From JANYCD01 sp043738625 (GTDB lineage Bacteria > Pseudomonadota > Gammaproteobacteria > Burkholderiales > Rhodocyclaceae): DNA of 13,758 bases. The notes under the pieces are model-generated. The model ran no database searches, was not told where the DNA came from, and was given only the letters and a program-made list of their open reading frames with translations. The translations under genes and the position numbers were made by a program. Positions 1-6,908 of the stretch are shown here, in pieces. Each line of letters begins with the position of its first letter. Within the stretch, counting starts at the first letter, position 1. The stretch is taken from assembly GCA_043738625.1 (NCBI GenBank), contig JAYUFR010000173.1, positions 1-13,758 of the forward strand, given 5' to 3'.

Positions 1-422
1 CGCGCGAGTATTTCCGGCGTGGGCCATTCCCTGCCGCAATGCTGACAAGCAACGCAACGGTTGCTGCCATGCAGTTCGATGACCGTGCTGCTGCCCGCAT
101 CCTGGTGCAAGCCGTCCACGTTCTGGGTAATGACCGCCGCCACATGACCGCGCCGTTGCAGTTCGGCAATCGCCTGATGCCCGCCATTGGGCCGCGCCTG
201 GGCGCATTCGCGAAACATGTGCGCGGTGAGCTTCCAGCCACGCACACGCTCACTGCGGTCGGCCATAAAATCCGCATACATCACCGGCGTCTCTTTCGAC
301 CAGATGCCATTGGGACCACGAAAGTCCGGAATGCCGCTTTCGGTACTGATACCCGCGCCGGTGAACACCACGGCCTTGCGCGCTGCCCGCACCAAGTCGG
401 CAAATGTCTCCCTGTCATTCAT
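1..422 (-). CDS. Sir2-family NAD-dependent protein deacylase (sirtuin), C-terminal part missing
   Basis: The reverse strand reads an open frame from an ATG at 422 running off the left edge, giving 140 residues. The order of motifs is diagnostic for sirtuins: GAGIS at residues 22-26, IPDFRG at 31-36, TQNVDGLHQDAG at 99-110 and ELHGS at 116-120, whose His118 would be the catalytic base. Cys123 and Cys126 follow and fit the first half of the zinc-binding cysteine set. Sirtuins remove acyl groups from protein lysines using NAD+ and act in the cytoplasm. An in-frame stop lies a short way upstream of this ATG, so no longer start is available, although the Shine-Dalgarno match is poor. The gene begins 52 bp after the stop of the dehydrogenase gene on the same strand, so the two may be cotranscribed. 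The second zinc cysteine pair and the C-terminus lie outside the window. Confidence 0.93.
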   Translation of the reverse strand, partial: MNDRETFADLVRAARKAVVFTGAGISTESGIPDFRGPNGIWSKETPVMYADFMADRSERVRGWKLTAHMFRECAQARPNGGHQAIAELQRRGHVAAVITQNVDGLHQDAGSSTVIELHGSNRCVACQHCGREWPTPEILA

Positions 423-474
423 GGAAAGATACGGGACCGCTCATGCAAGACACCTGGATCAGCACGCTTCATTG

Positions 475-1257
475 TCAACGTGGCGCCATGCGGATACCGC
501 CGTCGAGCCGCACGCTCTCGCCGTTGAAGTAGCCGTTGGTGATCATCAGTTCGGCCAATGTCGCATACTCGGCCGGGTCGCCCAGCCGCTTCGGAAATGG
601 TACCGAGGCGGCCAGCGCGGCTTTTACATGGTCCGGTGCCGCCTGCAGCAAGGGCGTGTCGAAGATGCCCGGCAGGATGGTGTTGACGCGAATGCCTTCG
701 CTCATCAGGTCGCGCGCCACAGGCAACGTCATGCCGACGATGCCGGCTTTCGACGCAGAATAGGCGGCCTGGCCGATTTGCCCGTCCTGCGCCGCCACCG
801 ATGCCGTGTTGACGATCACACCGCGCTCGCCGTCATGCAGCGCCGCCAGACTCAACATGCCGGCCGCCGACTTGGCGATGCAGCGAAACGTGCCGACGAG
901 GTTGATCTGGATGATGCGATCAAAGTCCGCCAGCGGGAAATGTCGCGGCGCGCCGCTCACCTTGTCGCGACTTGCCGTCTTCACCGCAACGCCGGTGCCG
1001 GCGCAGTTGACCAGAATGCGTTCCTGGCCGATGGCGGCGCGGGCCTTTGCGAAACCGGCATCCACGTCGCTCTCCGACGTGACGTCCACACGGCAGAAAA
1101 CCCCGCCGAGCGCCTTTGCCAGCGACTCGCCCAGAGCCTCGTTGAGGTCGAACAGCGCCACCTTCACCCCCTGGGCCGCAAGGCGCCGCGCGGTGGCGGC
1201 ACCAAGGCCGGATGCACCGCCGGTGATGACGGCGGATACGGTCGAGTCGAGTTTCAT
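475..1257 (-). CDS. SDR-family oxidoreductase, HSD10/3-hydroxyacyl-CoA dehydrogenase-like
   Basis: A 260-residue classical short-chain dehydrogenase. It has the Rossmann glycine motif TGGASGLG (12-19), an acidic Asp37 at the end of the second strand pointing to NAD rather than NADP, NCAG (84-87), Ser153 in NTASVAAQDGQ and the catalytic YSASK (Tyr166, Lys170). The pattern FDRIIQINLVGTF followed by a long insert and GQIGQAAYSASK resembles the 17-beta-HSD type 10 / 3-hydroxyacyl-CoA dehydrogenase type II branch, which oxidises 3-hydroxyacyl-CoA or steroid alcohols; the exact substrate is not readable. The ATG at 1257 is chosen over an upstream in-frame start at 1302 because AAGGAG (1264-1269 on the complement) sits six bases before it and the family begins here. 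The sirtuin gene follows 52 bp downstream and the divergent amidohydrolase gene lies on the other side, which hints at a shared catabolic role (inference). Confidence 0.93.
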   Translation of the reverse strand: MKLDSTVSAVITGGASGLGAATARRLAAQGVKVALFDLNEALGESLAKALGGVFCRVDVTSESDVDAGFAKARAAIGQERILVNCAGTGVAVKTASRDKVSGAPRHFPLADFDRIIQINLVGTFRCIAKSAAGMLSLAALHDGERGVIVNTASVAAQDGQIGQAAYSASKAGIVGMTLPVARDLMSEGIRVNTILPGIFDTPLLQAAPDHVKAALAASVPFPKRLGDPAEYATLAELMITNGYFNGESVRLDGGIRMAPR

Positions 1258-1396
1258 CGAATACTCCTTCGCAATGGCGGGACTGGTTAATGTCGCACGC
1301 AACGGGTGAGATGTGCAGCAAGGACTTTATCTCAACACATGGCTCATGCGGCGATGATTGCCGATGCCCGCCGCGTTATTCATGAAGAGACTACAC

Positions 1397-1412
1397 TCTG
1401 GCTCGAACCAGA
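1397..1412. promoter_or_regulatory. Near-palindrome in divergent intergenic region (possible operator)
   Basis: The 214-bp space between the divergent dehydrogenase and amidohydrolase genes (1258-1471) must hold both promoters. Within it, TCTGGCTCGAACCAGA is a 16-bp inverted repeat with one mismatched pair and the symmetric centre TCGA, followed directly by an AT-rich TAAATATT. A second short inverted repeat, GGTTC-CT-GAACC, lies at 1436-1447 just before the amidohydrolase ribosome binding site, after a run of seven G at 1431-1437. The position and symmetry fit a regulator binding site, but no regulator gene is nearby and I cannot name one. Confidence 0.25.
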
Positions 1413-1471
1413 TAAATATTGATCGCCCGCGGGGGGGTTCCTGAACCGCATGCTGGCGAAGGGAGGAACTC

Positions 1472-3235
1472 ATGCTTGACCTGTTGATCAAGAACGCCTG
1501 CATCGTCGATGGCTCAGGCGCAGCGTCGATGGAGGGAGATGTAGGGATCGAGGGTGACCGTATCGTCGTCGTGGGCGATGCCCCCGGTACCGCACACCAG
1601 ATCATCGATGGATCCGGGCTGACCCTGACTCCAGGCTTCATCGATCTCCACACCCACTACGATGGCCAGGTGTCGTGGGATGCATTCCTGACACCCTCGT
1701 CGCAGCATGGGGTGACAACCGTGCTGATGGGCAACTGCGGCGTTGGTTTTGCCCCGGCCCGACCTGATCAGCGTGATTTTCTGATTCGTTTGCTTGAAGG
1801 CGTCGAAGACATTCCCGGAACGGCGTTGCACGAGGGCATCACCTGGCAGTGGGAGAGTTTCGAGCAGTATCTGGACACCCTGGAGTCGCGCGCATACGCC
1901 ATCGATATCGGCGCACAGATGCCGCACGCTGCCTTGCGTACTTACGTCATGGGTGCTCGCGGCGCCGACCACACCCAAATTGCAACGGCGGAAGAATGTG
2001 CGCAAATGGCTGAGCTCACCTGTTCGGCATTGACCGCCGGGGCAATGGGGTTCTCGACTTCGCGCACCGCCAATCACAAGACAGCGGACGGCAAAAACAT
2101 CGGTACCCTGAGTGCCGGTCGGGAAGAATTGGGCACCATCGCCGGGGCACTGGCACGCGCGGGACGTGGTGTCCTGCAGATCGTCAGCGATGCAACGGTG
2201 GGCAGTAATTCGGAGATGGTCACGCAGGAACTTGACCTATTCCGTCACTTGGTCGAAATCGCCCAGCGACCAATGTCATTCAGCGTTGCCCAGGCCGGTG
2301 AAGCACCCGAACAATGGCGCACCATGCTCGAATTCGCGCGACAGATGTCGGCTTCCGGCGCGATCGTCAAGGCCCAGGTAGCACCAAGGCCGATCGGTGT
2401 CGTGATGAGTTTTTCGACCACGGTGAATCCATTCATGTTCACCCCGACCTGGCAGCAACAGATATCCGGACTCAGTGGCTCGGAGCGGTACGCGAAGCTG
2501 TGCCGGCCCGAGGTCAAGCAGGCGATTCTTGCCGAACACGGCAGTGCATCATTCAACGACGTCATGTCGCGTTCAATCGCTGCCGCGTTACCCCGTGTCT
2601 TTCGCTTCACCGATCCCGTCGATTACGAGCCGGCCGCGGCCAGTTCGCTCGCTGCCGAAGCCACCGCAAGCGGTCGCGAAACCGCTGACTATGCCTATGA
2701 CTGTTTCCTTGAAGACCGGGGCCAGCGTCTGTTCTATCTGCCCTTTCTCAATTACGCTCACGGCAACCTGGACGACGTGCACACCATGCTGGAACACCCC
2801 GACACGCTTTACGGCTTGTCCGATGGCGGTGCGCACTGTGGGACGATTTGCGATGCCAGTTTTCCGACGACCCTGATCGACTTTTGGCGGCGCGGCAACC
2901 GCAGCGGTAAACGCATACCGCTTGAGTCGGTGGTCCGCAATCTCACCGCGCGCAATGCGGAGTTCATCGGTTGGCGCGACCGCGGCCTGATCAAGCCTGG
3001 CTACCTGGCCGACTTGAACATCATTGACCTGGAACGCACCGGACTGTCACCACCCCGTGTCGTTAAGGATCTGCCGGCCAACGGTTCGCGTCTGTTGCAG
3101 TCGTCCGGCGCCTATCGGTACACCATCAAGAGCGGTCGCGTCAGTTTCCGGGATGGCGAACCCACTGGCGAACTCGCAGGTCGCCTGGTTCGCGGCGAGC
3201 GTAGCGTGCCAAATCGTTTTCAGAACGGCATTTGA
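1472..3235 (+). CDS. Amidohydrolase family protein, N-acyl-D-amino-acid deacylase type
   Basis: A 587-residue metal-dependent amidohydrolase. The N-terminal beta-sandwich start (MLDLLIKNACIVDGSG) leads into the metal motif FIDLHTHYDGQVSWD, with His60, His62 and Asp64. GNCGVGFAP follows, with Cys89 matching the bridging cysteine of D-aminoacylases. SDGGAH at 450-455 gives the likely catalytic Asp451, and the C-terminus closes with RGLIKPGYLADLNIID, typical of this superfamily. Such enzymes hydrolyse N-acyl amides, usually of D-amino acids. The stretches where D-aminoacylases usually carry their next histidine ligands read LQIVSD (235-240) and SVAQAGE (271-277) here, without histidines, so substrate and metal use may differ from true D-aminoacylases. 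GGGAGGAAC just before the ATG is a strong ribosome binding site and fixes the start. The gene is divergent from the dehydrogenase gene and convergent with gstA, from which it is separated by 30 bp. Confidence 0.88.
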   Translation: MLDLLIKNACIVDGSGAASMEGDVGIEGDRIVVVGDAPGTAHQIIDGSGLTLTPGFIDLHTHYDGQVSWDAFLTPSSQHGVTTVLMGNCGVGFAPARPDQRDFLIRLLEGVEDIPGTALHEGITWQWESFEQYLDTLESRAYAIDIGAQMPHAALRTYVMGARGADHTQIATAEECAQMAELTCSALTAGAMGFSTSRTANHKTADGKNIGTLSAGREELGTIAGALARAGRGVLQIVSDATVGSNSEMVTQELDLFRHLVEIAQRPMSFSVAQAGEAPEQWRTMLEFARQMSASGAIVKAQVAPRPIGVVMSFSTTVNPFMFTPTWQQQISGLSGSERYAKLCRPEVKQAILAEHGSASFNDVMSRSIAAALPRVFRFTDPVDYEPAAASSLAAEATASGRETADYAYDCFLEDRGQRLFYLPFLNYAHGNLDDVHTMLEHPDTLYGLSDGGAHCGTICDASFPTTLIDFWRRGNRSGKRIPLESVVRNLTARNAEFIGWRDRGLIKPGYLADLNIIDLERTGLSPPRVVKDLPANGSRLLQSSGAYRYTIKSGRVSFRDGEPTGELAGRLVRGERSVPNRFQNGI

Positions 3236-3265
3236 TCTGGCAAACCAGCAAGGTATTTACGGCGT

Positions 3266-3874
3266 TTACTTAAGCAATCCCTCAGCTTTCATTGCCGCAA
3301 CCACCGCCGGACGACCTGCTACGCGGGCACGATAAGCCAACAAGTTCGCAAAGGGTGCCAGGTCCAGATCGACGTATTGGGCCCAGTTGGTCGTGGTGAA
3401 CAGGTATGCATCCGCGACACTGAAGGTATCTCCCATCAGATATTGCTTGCCGGCCAGCTCAGCGTCGACCCACGCCAAGCGTGACTTAAGCTGCTTTAGC
3501 GATGCCGATTTTGTTTCTTCCGGTGTCCCCGGGGTGAACAGCGGTGAAAAGGTCTTGTGAATTTCGGTGCCGATAAAGGTCAACCACTCCTGCAGTTTGT
3601 AACGTTCAAACGTGCCGTTTGCCGGCGCCAGATTTTTGGCCGGGACTTGATCAGCAATGTACTGCACAATCGCCGGACCTTCATGCAGGCGCCTGCCATC
3701 GTCCAGTTCCAGCAAGGGGACATAGCCAAGGGGATTGATTGTGTAGTAGTCAGTGCCATCCGCTAGCTTGTGGGTCTTGGTTGGCGCCGAAACAGCTTCA
3801 AATTTGAGCCCCGACTCGTGCAACACAATGTGCGGCGATAGCGAGCATGCGCCTTGAGAGTAATAAAGTTTCAT
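3266..3874 (-). CDS. gstA: Beta-class glutathione S-transferase GstA
   Basis: A 202-residue protein with a full thioredoxin-fold N-terminal domain and a helical C-terminal domain, the usual length for bacterial beta-class GSTs. Seen in the sequence: MKLYYSQGACSLSPHI with Cys10, the beta-class cysteine that contacts glutathione sulphur; His106 in the first helices of the C-terminal domain, a second conserved beta-class position; the cis-proline segment GYVPLLEL (50-57); EGPAIVQYIAD (65-75); and the folding motif FSVADAY (151-157). It conjugates or reduces electrophiles with glutathione in the cytoplasm. AAGGAA at 3879-3884 on the complement precedes the ATG and supports the start. The gene is monocistronic as far as visible. 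Its 5' side faces a 290-bp intergenic region that also carries upstream signals for the DUF1269 gene. Confidence 0.95.
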   Translation of the reverse strand: MKLYYSQGACSLSPHIVLHESGLKFEAVSAPTKTHKLADGTDYYTINPLGYVPLLELDDGRRLHEGPAIVQYIADQVPAKNLAPANGTFERYKLQEWLTFIGTEIHKTFSPLFTPGTPEETKSASLKQLKSRLAWVDAELAGKQYLMGDTFSVADAYLFTTTNWAQYVDLDLAPFANLLAYRARVAGRPAVVAAMKAEGLLK

Positions 3875-4006
3875 GACATTCCTTGGGTGGTTGATCGTTG
3901 CCCGTCTGCACCGGTGGTGACGGTTCGGATGTGGAAATGAAAATTCAACAGGCCCTGTGGCGGTGAACGCAGTCTAGCGCGAACCGGCCTCTGCCTGTGG
4001 TTACAG

Positions 4007-4032
4007 GGAACTTTATAGGGCATTTCGCGTAT
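4007..4032 (+). promoter_or_regulatory. Possible ECF-sigma-type promoter upstream of the DUF1269 gene
   Basis: GGAAC at 4007-4011 is followed after exactly 16 bases by CGTAT at 4028-4032. The spacing and the two blocks resemble promoters of extracytoplasmic-function sigma factors, which use GGAAC-type -35 elements. A small inverted repeat, CCTGT-GGTT-ACAGG, immediately precedes and overlaps it. The site lies about 130 bp before the GTG start of the DUF1269 gene. Such short motifs arise by chance, so this is a suggestion only. Confidence 0.25.
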
Positions 4033-4165
4033 GGTCCGACTTGCGGCCATCCAGCGGCAAAGCCATGCCCATCACCGCTGTTAATTAATAGGTTGATTTG
4101 ATCGTGGTGGCGACTATAAAAGGAGTATCAGAAATCCTTCCGGGTTGCCGGAAAAGGAGGTTAGC

Positions 4166-4678
4166 GTGAGGAAAAGACTGTATTTTCTGCTGCCCGATGT
4201 CGAGAGTACCCGCAAGACCGCCAACGAACTGCTGCTGGCGCGTATCGATGATTCACGCATGCACGTCATGGCCCAACGCGGTACTGACTTAGGCGAATTG
4301 CACCAGGCCTCGTTCGCGCAAATGAGTGACTTGGCGCGCGGTGCCGAGATGGGGTTGGTGGTGGGTGGGCTGTGCGGCGTGCTGTTCGGTGTGGTGATGC
4401 TGTGGATGCAGCCGTATGGCCTCCACGTCAAGATGATTTTCGTACTTGCTGCAGCGTTGGGCGGTGCTCTATTCGGATCGTGGTCAGGAAGCATGATTGG
4501 TGCATCCACGCCCAATTCTCGTCTCAAGGACTTCGCCGCTGAAATCGAGGCTGGACGAGTCTTGCTCATGGTGGACACCCCAGTGTGGCGAATCGAGGAG
4601 ATCCGCTCCATTGTTCTACGTCTCAATGTGGGCGCCGCTTCACGCGGATTTGAGCCGACCTTCCCGGCATTCCCATAA
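4166..4678 (+). CDS. DUF1269-type membrane protein
   Basis: A 170-residue protein starting at a GTG. AAGGAGG at 4154-4160 lies at ideal distance from this GTG, so I prefer it over an in-frame TTG at 4145. An N-terminal soluble part (RKRLYFLLPDVESTRKTANE) is followed by two hydrophobic glycine-rich helices near residues 62-82 and 89-112, then a conserved TPNSRLKDF (115-123), EAGRVLLMVDTP (128-139) and a C-terminal EPTFPAFP. From memory this pattern matches the DUF1269 family, whose members resemble proteins with a short soluble domain and a glycine-rich membrane hairpin. No biochemical function is known to me. The two helices suggest an inner-membrane location. The next gene downstream, 214 bp away on the same strand, also encodes a membrane protein. 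A possible stress-type promoter is upstream, so an envelope-stress role is plausible but unproven. Confidence 0.85.
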   Translation: MRKRLYFLLPDVESTRKTANELLLARIDDSRMHVMAQRGTDLGELHQASFAQMSDLARGAEMGLVVGGLCGVLFGVVMLWMQPYGLHVKMIFVLAAALGGALFGSWSGSMIGASTPNSRLKDFAAEIEAGRVLLMVDTPVWRIEEIRSIVLRLNVGAASRGFEPTFPAFP

Positions 4679-4760
4679 ATTGCCGGTGTTCCTTGGGCGA
4701 TCTATTTCTGGTCGCAGGGGGGGGTTCATCGTTCGGTCACTTGGCGGCATATTTGAAGCA

Positions 4761-4801
4761 TTCCACATTCAGTGGAACTATCGGGTACAGACCTGCTCCA
4801 A
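4761..4801 (+). promoter_or_regulatory. Possible sigma-E-like promoter with overlapping inverted repeat
   Basis: GAACTA at 4775-4780 and TCCAA at 4797-4801 are separated by 16 bases. This matches the sigma-E layout GAACTT-N16-TCnnA apart from the last base of the -35 element. A perfect inverted repeat, TTCCAC-ATTCA-GTGGAA (4761-4777), overlaps its -35 region and could be a regulator site. Transcription would start about 85 bases before the Yip1-type gene. The remaining part of this 214-bp gap shows only a run of eight G at 4717-4724. Confidence 0.3.
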
Positions 4802-4892
4802 GATATTAGTTCGTCTTGGTATTTTCGCTACCACGGATAGAAGTGGCGCACGGAAATACCCTTATCAGCTTGTCGACTGAAGGAGGTGTGTC

Positions 4893-5489
4893 ATGTCACT
4901 ACTGAGTCTGCATCGGATGCTCGTCTCGGAAAAAGAAGGCTGGGAAGATGTGGTCCGCACCCACCCGTCTGTGACAAGCATGCTTGCCTTCGTTGTTGTC
5001 CCGATGTCCTTGATCCCACCACTGATGTATGCCTACGCCGAGCTCGTGCAACCGGGTGGCGTGTTTCCGCTGTTGCAACCAGCCTTGTCCGCCAGGGAAC
5101 TGATGTTTGTCGGCACTGCTTTTTTCCTGGTTGAGCTTTTTACAGTATCCATCATGGCGTCTTATATTCGCGAATTGGGTTCTTCCGTCGGGGTGAATCC
5201 GAGTTACGCTGAAGCCTACAGTCTTGCGGCAATCGCACCGGTACCCCTCTGGTTATCTTCGCTAGTACTTTTCATTCCCAGCATGGGGCTCGCCATGCTG
5301 GTCGTTGCCTTGGCTTGGGTGGCATCGGTGGCCTTGATACGCCATGGCGTTCGCCCCTTGTTCAAACTGGAGAGCGAAGACAAAGCCAGTCGCTTGGCCA
5401 CGACCATCACTCTGACGGGAGTCGCCGCATGGATGGGCCTGATGATGGTGTTGACCTTGTTGCTCAGCCTTTCATTGGGTCTGCGGTGA
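4893..5489 (+). CDS. Yip1-family inner-membrane protein
   Basis: A 198-residue protein with about five predicted membrane helices at residues 28-50, 69-91, 107-130, 131-150 and 170-195. A short N-terminal amphipathic region precedes the first helix. The pattern GWEDVVRTHPSV, then Pro-rich helix one, and SYAEAYSLAAIAPVPLWLSS in the third helix fits bacterial Yip1-domain proteins formerly grouped as DUF1282. Their function in bacteria is not established. AAGGAGGTG ends six bases before the ATG and fixes the start. The gene is on the same strand as the DUF1269 and MlaC-like genes, but gaps of 214 and 369 bp make a single operon doubtful. No terminator with a T run is visible after the stop. Confidence 0.8.
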   Translation: MSLLSLHRMLVSEKEGWEDVVRTHPSVTSMLAFVVVPMSLIPPLMYAYAELVQPGGVFPLLQPALSARELMFVGTAFFLVELFTVSIMASYIRELGSSVGVNPSYAEAYSLAAIAPVPLWLSSLVLFIPSMGLAMLVVALAWVASVALIRHGVRPLFKLESEDKASRLATTITLTGVAAWMGLMMVLTLLLSLSLGLR

Positions 5490-5858
5490 GTAGCTGGGCT
5501 CTCATCCTGATCATGCCCGGTTGCTGAACTACATCGTCGCAATCTATTTGACTGCCATCGGATTGATTGGACTCGTCGGCGCAGGCAATTTTCACTTGAG
5601 GCAAATTTGTCATTGCCCTTGATTAGAAAACCAATGGATCGGCCCATCAACTTCACTCGCAACGCCAGCAGTAATCGCAGCGCAGTGCTGCTGGTGAACA
5701 ATCACCGGTTACAAAGCATTACAACGTAGCCCTTGGATAGCCCCTTGCTGAGGACTAGCATCAATCTATCTGGTTTGGTATTAAATTTTCAGCGGGCTTC
5801 AATATTTTTCCGTCGTTCTCATCGTTGGATCAGTTACCGAGTCATCCAAGGAGTTCAC
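5490..5858. other. Intergenic region before the MlaC-like gene
   Basis: This 369-bp stretch holds no convincing gene. It contains a 7-bp perfect inverted repeat CCAGCAG (5665-5671) / CTGCTGG (5688-5694) around a 16-base loop. Further right, the AT-rich segment about 5765-5815 (TATTAAATTTTC and AATATTTTTCC) is a likely place for the mlaC-like promoter and 5' leader. An open frame on the plus strand reaches back into this region to 5733, but it is only the upstream extension of the MlaC-like frame and lacks a ribosome binding site. Confidence 0.4.
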
Positions 5859-6464
5859 ATGAAACGTTTCATTGGTTTAATTGTCACCGCGTTACTAATG
5901 GGCAGTGCTGCCGCAGAACAGATAGCGCCTGATGCGTTGGTCAAGAATGTGACGAACGAAGTTCTCGACATCGTTAACAAGGATCAGGATATCAAAAGCG
6001 GGAATACAGCCAAGGCCATTGCCCTGGTAGAAGCCAAGGTATCGCCGGATTTCGACTTTCAAAGAATGACTTCCCTTGCCTTGGGCAGGGATTGGAATAA
6101 AGGGACTCCAGACCAGAAAACAGCCTTGACGGCCGAATTCAGAACGCTACTGGTTCGCACCTATTCCAAGGCTTTGACGTCCTACAAGAACCAGGCCATT
6201 GAATTCAAACCCACGAAGATGGCGGGTGACGAAAATGATGTTACGGTCCGTACGGAAATCAAACAACCTGGTGCCGAATCCGTGTCCATTGACTACTCGA
6301 TGGAGAAGATCGATGCCTCGTGGAAAGTATATGACATCAACGTCAGCGGGATAAGCCTGGTCATGAGTTACCGTGACCAGTTCGGACAAGAAATACGAAA
6401 CGGCGGAATTGATGGACTGATCAAGACCCTGCATGCAAAGAATGTCTCCAAGGCAGGGGCCTAG
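5859..6464 (+). CDS. MlaC/Ttg2D-family periplasmic phospholipid-binding protein
   Basis: A 201-residue exported protein. The ATG at 5859 with AAGGAG six to eleven bases upstream is preferred over an in-frame start at 5733, because it places a clear signal peptide at the N-terminus: MKRF, a hydrophobic core, and AAA-E with cleavage expected near residue 19. The mature part shows family traits: DFDFQRMTSLALGRDW, TAEFRTLLVRTYSKAL, a beta-rich centre, and SWKVYDINVSGISLVMSYRD near residues 154-173. MlaC shuttles phospholipids between the outer-membrane MlaA complex and the inner-membrane MlaFEDB transporter. Here no mlaA, mlaD, mlaE or mlaF is present, so this is an orphan homologue, perhaps a paralogue serving another lipid or solvent-tolerance role. 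It converges with the 78-codon gene, with only seven bases between the two stops. Confidence 0.9.
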   Translation: MKRFIGLIVTALLMGSAAAEQIAPDALVKNVTNEVLDIVNKDQDIKSGNTAKAIALVEAKVSPDFDFQRMTSLALGRDWNKGTPDQKTALTAEFRTLLVRTYSKALTSYKNQAIEFKPTKMAGDENDVTVRTEIKQPGAESVSIDYSMEKIDASWKVYDINVSGISLVMSYRDQFGQEIRNGGIDGLIKTLHAKNVSKAGA

Positions 6465-6466
6465 TC

Positions 6467-6486
6467 AGGAATCACTTTCCTTTTTT
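6467..6486 (+). terminator. Weak terminator-like hairpin after the MlaC-like gene
   Basis: AGGAA (6467-6471), loop TCACT, TTCCT (6477-6481) is followed by further T to 6486. This resembles an intrinsic terminator for the plus-strand gene ending at 6464, but the stem is short and AT-rich. The T run is also the lysine-rich C-terminal coding sequence of the convergent 78-codon gene, so coding constraint could explain it. Confidence 0.3.
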
Positions 6487-6708
6487 CTTGTTGTCGCGTT
6501 CCGTAATCTCGGCCCATCTTTGGCGCCATTCCTGAAGTTTCTCATCTTCCAGCTCAAGCTGTAACGCGACAGCTTCCAACGGGGCCACTTTGCGATCTTC
6601 CATCCTGCGATTCAGCTTCCCTCGCATTCTTGCCAATAAATGCTCAGCCTCTTCTTTTGTCAAACGCCTGGCTTTTTCGAGATATTCTTCAGCAGGATTC
6701 TTTCTCAT
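6472..6708 (-). CDS. Small charged hypothetical protein (78 aa)
   Basis: A 78-residue protein very rich in Lys, Arg and Glu, without signal peptide or membrane helix. It is almost certainly all helical: EEYLEKARRLTKEEAEHLLARM, GKLNRRMED, then EAVALQLELEDEKLQEWRQRW, ending in DNKKKGK. The amphipathic spacing suggests a coiled coil or helix-turn arrangement. I do not recognise a named domain. The sequence has the regular composition and codon pattern of a real gene rather than a shadow, and nothing better occupies the opposite strand. The start at 6708 follows a weak GGGGTG. It ends seven bases from the MlaC-like stop and is divergent from the CYTH-CHAD gene. The basic C-terminal tail could contact nucleic acid or polyphosphate, which is speculation prompted by the CYTH-CHAD neighbour. 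Confidence 0.72.
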   Translation of the reverse strand: MRKNPAEEYLEKARRLTKEEAEHLLARMRGKLNRRMEDRKVAPLEAVALQLELEDEKLQEWRQRWAEITERDNKKKGK

Positions 6709-6731
6709 CGTGGCACCCCATCAATGTCAGG

Positions 6732-6787
6732 GGGTGATGATAGACAGATTACAAGTCTGCGTCACCCTAGTGTAATAAGCGTAATAA
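6732..6787. promoter_or_regulatory. Inverted and direct repeats in the divergent promoter region
   Basis: The 200-bp gap between the 78-codon gene and the CYTH-CHAD gene contains a two-part stem: GGGTGA (6732-6737) pairs with TCACCC (6762-6767), and inside it AGAC (6742-6745) pairs with GTCT (6755-6758). Directly after comes the direct repeat GTAATAA at 6772-6778 and 6781-6787, repeating every nine bases. The placement suggests operator and promoter elements shared by the two divergent genes, with TAATAA as a possible weak -10 box. No regulator can be named. Confidence 0.3.
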
Positions 6788-6908
6788 ATGTCCACTCGAA
6801 CAAAGGTGATCACGCAAAGAAAGTTCGGCGACCTGGTAAGCATGAAGGCTTTTCGGAGGTCTGGCCGCGAGGCCCATCAACCATACTGCTGCCCCTTACA
6901 TCCGCCGC

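Noticed and set aside
187..1290. Long 367-codon plus-strand frame
   Set aside because: It lies opposite the clearly recognisable dehydrogenase and sirtuin genes. Its translation is His/Arg-rich and without motifs, a typical shadow in GC-rich DNA.
3236..3265. Small CTGG-CAAA-CCAG hairpin between the convergent amidohydrolase and gstA genes
   Set aside because: A four-base stem without a following T run is too weak to call a terminator.
4497..4880. 127-codon plus-strand frame overlapping the DUF1269 gene
   Set aside because: Its first half is an out-of-frame reading of the DUF1269 gene and the rest has no recognisable features or start signal.
5733..5858. N-terminal extension of the MlaC-like gene
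   Set aside because: The extension puts 42 residues before the signal peptide and has no ribosome binding site, while the ATG at 5859 has AAGGAG and a clean signal peptide.
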